From a bacterium (GTDB lineage: Bacteria > UBA3054): a stretch of DNA of 7,845 bases. The stretch lies in the NCBI GenBank assembly GCA_017538635.1, contig JAFYIM010000158.1, positions 1 to 7,845 of the forward strand, written 5' to 3'. The notes beneath the pieces are model-generated. The model saw nothing but the letters and a program-made list of their open reading frames with translations. It was not told the DNA's origin and ran no database searches. Positions 6,327 to 7,845 of the stretch are shown here, one piece after another (the first letter of the stretch is position 1; each line of letters opens with the position of its first letter). Both the position numbers and the translations under genes were made by a program.

Positions 6327-7562
6327 ATGAGTCTGTTTCACGGCATAATGGTTGGCTGCAAGGAAATGTGGGCGCACAAGATGCGCTCCTTCCTCACCAT
6401 GCTCGGCGTGATCCTTGGCGTGGCGGCCCTGGCCGCGATGTTCGCCTTTATGGAAGGCATGATCGCCGACATGCAGAAGTTCATTCGCGAAACGGGCGGC
6501 GTCGAGCGCGTGACCTGCTCCAGCGACCAGATCCCGGAAGACCAGCTGCCGTTCTCGTCTTTAAACCGCCAGCGCCGCATGAAAGACATCCAGGCCCTGA
6601 TGAACAACATTCCGGAAATAGACGAGTATTCGCCGGAAGTGACTTTGGGCCGCGATTATCCCGTGCAGTACCTCAACAAGACCGTGAGAGTGGAAGTGAG
6701 AGGCGTGACGGTAGGGGAATTGGCTCTCAGAAATTACGAAGTGGAAAAAGGCCGCTTCATCTGCGATCTCGACAGGGTGGAGCGCCAGAGAGTGGCGGTC
6801 ATCGGCACCTACGCGTCGGACGAGCTCTTCGGGCAGTACGCCAACCCTATAGGCCGCATGATCAGGATCGGCAACAAGAATTTCAGAGTCGTGGGCGTTT
6901 TGAAGCACTACACGGCCGGCATGGGAGGCCAGAACTGGATGAACTGGAAGAATCGCATCGTCTTCATCCCGATGGAGACCGCCTGGCTGTGCTTCACGCA
7001 CAACAAGGACATCCCGGCCCTCGACATCCAGGTAAAAGACACCTCTAAAGTCGCCGAGATCTCCCAGCGCGCCCAGCAAGTGCTCTTCCATACGCACCGC
7101 CACATCAGCTGCCTGCAGATGAGGACGAACGAGGAGATGGTCGAGAATTTCTCCAGCCGCACCGCCGCCTTCAACATAACCTTGGGCATCGTCGCAAGTA
7201 TTTCCATGCTGGTCGGCGGCATCGGCATCATGAACATCATGCTGGCAAGTATCAACGAGCGTATCCGCGAGATCGGCATCAGGAAAGCCATCGGCGCCCG
7301 CAATATCGACATCCTCCTGCAGGTCATCGTCGAGGCCGTTCTGCTCTCCATCTTGGGAGGGGTATTGGGAGTAGGCGTATCCCTATTGCTTACAAAATTC
7401 ATTACTTTCTTCGTGAAAGAAAATCTTTCCGCGCCGATCGTGAAACCCGAGCAGCTGCTCTTCGCTTTCAGCGTGTCCGTCATAGTCGGCATAGTTTTCG
7501 GTATTTTCCCGGCTTTCAAAGCCGCCCGTCTCGATCCTATTGAGGCCCTGCGCCACGAATAG
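6327..7562 (+). CDS. MacB-type ABC transporter permease (MacB_PCD plus FtsX domains)
   Basis: This inner-membrane subunit couples ATP hydrolysis in the cytoplasm to movement of a large periplasmic domain. The 411-residue protein shows the four-helix layout of the MacB/LolCE/FtsX superfamily: TM1 at about 22-45, a periplasmic domain of about 235 residues, TM2 about 282-305, TM3 about 328-355 and TM4 about 378-398. The family hallmark NERIREIGIRKAIGA (310-324) lies in the cytoplasmic segment after TM2, and the C-terminus PAFKAARLDPIEALRHE is typical. The ATG lies one base after the ATPase stop, with GGGAG (6316-6320) six bases upstream. With the preceding ATPase it equals a split MacB. LolC/E-type lipoprotein release is a less likely alternative, because a TolC-docking adaptor is in the same operon. 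The substrate (macrolide, peptide, lipid or other) cannot be inferred. Confidence 0.95.
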   Translation: MSLFHGIMVGCKEMWAHKMRSFLTMLGVILGVAALAAMFAFMEGMIADMQKFIRETGGVERVTCSSDQIPEDQLPFSSLNRQRRMKDIQALMNNIPEIDEYSPEVTLGRDYPVQYLNKTVRVEVRGVTVGELALRNYEVEKGRFICDLDRVERQRVAVIGTYASDELFGQYANPIGRMIRIGNKNFRVVGVLKHYTAGMGGQNWMNWKNRIVFIPMETAWLCFTHNKDIPALDIQVKDTSKVAEISQRAQQVLFHTHRHISCLQMRTNEEMVENFSSRTAAFNITLGIVASISMLVGGIGIMNIMLASINERIREIGIRKAIGARNIDILLQVIVEAVLLSILGGVLGVGVSLLLTKFITFFVKENLSAPIVKPEQLLFAFSVSVIVGIVFGIFPAFKAARLDPIEALRHE

Positions 7563-7574
7563 GTCTTCATACCG

Positions 7575-7603
7575 TTGCGCCAGAAGTCCCTTTTTGGTAC
7601 AAT
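7575..7603 (+). promoter_or_regulatory. Sigma70-type promoter for the last gene
   Basis: TTGCGC (7575-7580) and TACAAT (7598-7603) are spaced by 17 bases, placing a transcript start near 7610. It begins only 12 bases after the permease stop, and I see no hairpin-plus-T-run terminator between them. Read-through from the operon into the last gene therefore remains possible in addition to this promoter. Confidence 0.6.
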
Positions 7604-7620
7604 CTACTCTAATAATTTGT

Positions 7621-7654
7621 GTGAAAATGTGTGTTCACTTCGCCGCAAGGCGAA
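7621..7654 (+). promoter_or_regulatory. Two tandem hairpins in the 5' leader of the last gene
   Basis: The predicted leader of about 66 bases contains GTGAA (7621-7625) paired with TTCAC (7634-7638), directly followed by TTCGCC (7639-7644) paired with GGCGAA (7649-7654) around a GCAA tetraloop of the stable GNRA class. No T-run follows closely enough to make a convincing intrinsic terminator: only TTTT occurs, at 7661-7664. It matches no riboswitch class I know. A role in transcript stability or translation is possible but unproven. Confidence 0.4.
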
Positions 7655-7675
7655 ATAACCTTTTGGTGCTAACTT

Positions 7676-7845
7676 ATGCATAAAAGATCTTATCTGGTGT
7701 TGGTGGGGCTTTTCCTGCTGACTGTTTCCCTTGGTCTCATAGCGGAAGAAAACGAGACTATGTCCACGACCGATTTGGAGAAGTCCGAAGCCGCGATGTT
7801 CAGCGAACTTGACAAGCTGACGGAAAAGGTTTTCACGGACATAGA
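7676..7845 (+). CDS. Exported protein of unknown function, N-terminal fragment (runs off the window)
   Basis: An open frame of 56 codons starts at ATG 7676 and is cut by the window edge. The peptide begins MHKRSYLVLVGLFLLTVSLG, a basic start followed by a hydrophobic core, then IAEENE. This is a typical signal peptide or membrane anchor with a plausible cleavage near A23. No lipobox cysteine is present. The visible mature part is acidic and probably helical (ETMSTTDLEKSEAAMFSELD, then KLTEKVFTDI). A leading helix of this kind followed by a K-x-F or Y segment also occurs in S41 carboxy-terminal processing proteases, but too little is visible to make that call. The start is preceded by only a weak GGTG (7665-7668) seven bases upstream. 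It has its own promoter and is separated from the transporter operon by 113 bases. Confidence 0.75.
   Translation, partial: MHKRSYLVLVGLFLLTVSLGLIAEENETMSTTDLEKSEAAMFSELDKLTEKVFTDI

Noticed and set aside
6368..7048. 226-codon frame overlapping the permease in another reading frame, and antisense frames at 6561-7103 and 6908-7570
   Set aside because: They are rich in Arg, His and Pro or otherwise shadow-like, and they overlap a permease gene with clear family motifs and membrane helices.

Overview
The window looks like chromosomal DNA from an anaerobic or facultatively anaerobic diderm (Gram-negative-type) bacterium. The anaerobic inference rests on a complete single-chain pyruvate:ferredoxin/flavodoxin oxidoreductase. 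The diderm inference rests on a MacAB-type envelope transporter whose adaptor carries a TolC-docking motif, and on a lipoprotein signal. I cannot assign a phylum from the sequence alone. I see no insertion sequence, phage gene, CRISPR array, integrase or other sign of recent transfer.

Layout. On the minus strand, positions 27-3587 hold one intact gene for the oxidoreductase (nifJ/por type). It has its own promoter just upstream, around 3643-3672. Back to back with it on the plus strand is a second promoter (3696-3725) serving a tRNA-Val(GAC) gene at 3751-3827. From 3862 to 7562 the plus strand carries a tightly packed four-gene operon: a MacA-like periplasmic adaptor, a small lipoprotein of unknown function, a LolD/MacB-type ABC ATPase and a MacB-type permease. 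The gaps between these genes are 17, 2 and 1 bases. A separate promoter at 7575-7603 and a short structured leader precede a final gene whose N-terminal 56 codons lie in the window. It encodes an apparently exported protein of unknown function.

How the genes work together. The adaptor, ATPase and permease make up a complete inner-membrane tripartite efflux or export module. In E. coli MacB the ATPase and permease are one chain; here they are two polypeptides. No outer-membrane channel is encoded here, but the adaptor hairpin tip keeps the R-x3-L-x6-S pattern known to dock onto TolC-family channels, so one is expected elsewhere. The lipoprotein between adaptor and ATPase is the least understood part and is a candidate accessory subunit. 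The oxidoreductase is an unrelated central-metabolism gene that shares only the divergent promoter region.

No clearly new large system is visible. The points most worth a second look are the tRNA-Val with C instead of the near-universal U at position 33, the uncharacterised lipoprotein built into the MacAB-like operon, the polyserine insert in the adaptor, the tRNA-to-mRNA junction without a Shine-Dalgarno, and small inverted repeats in the two promoter/leader regions.
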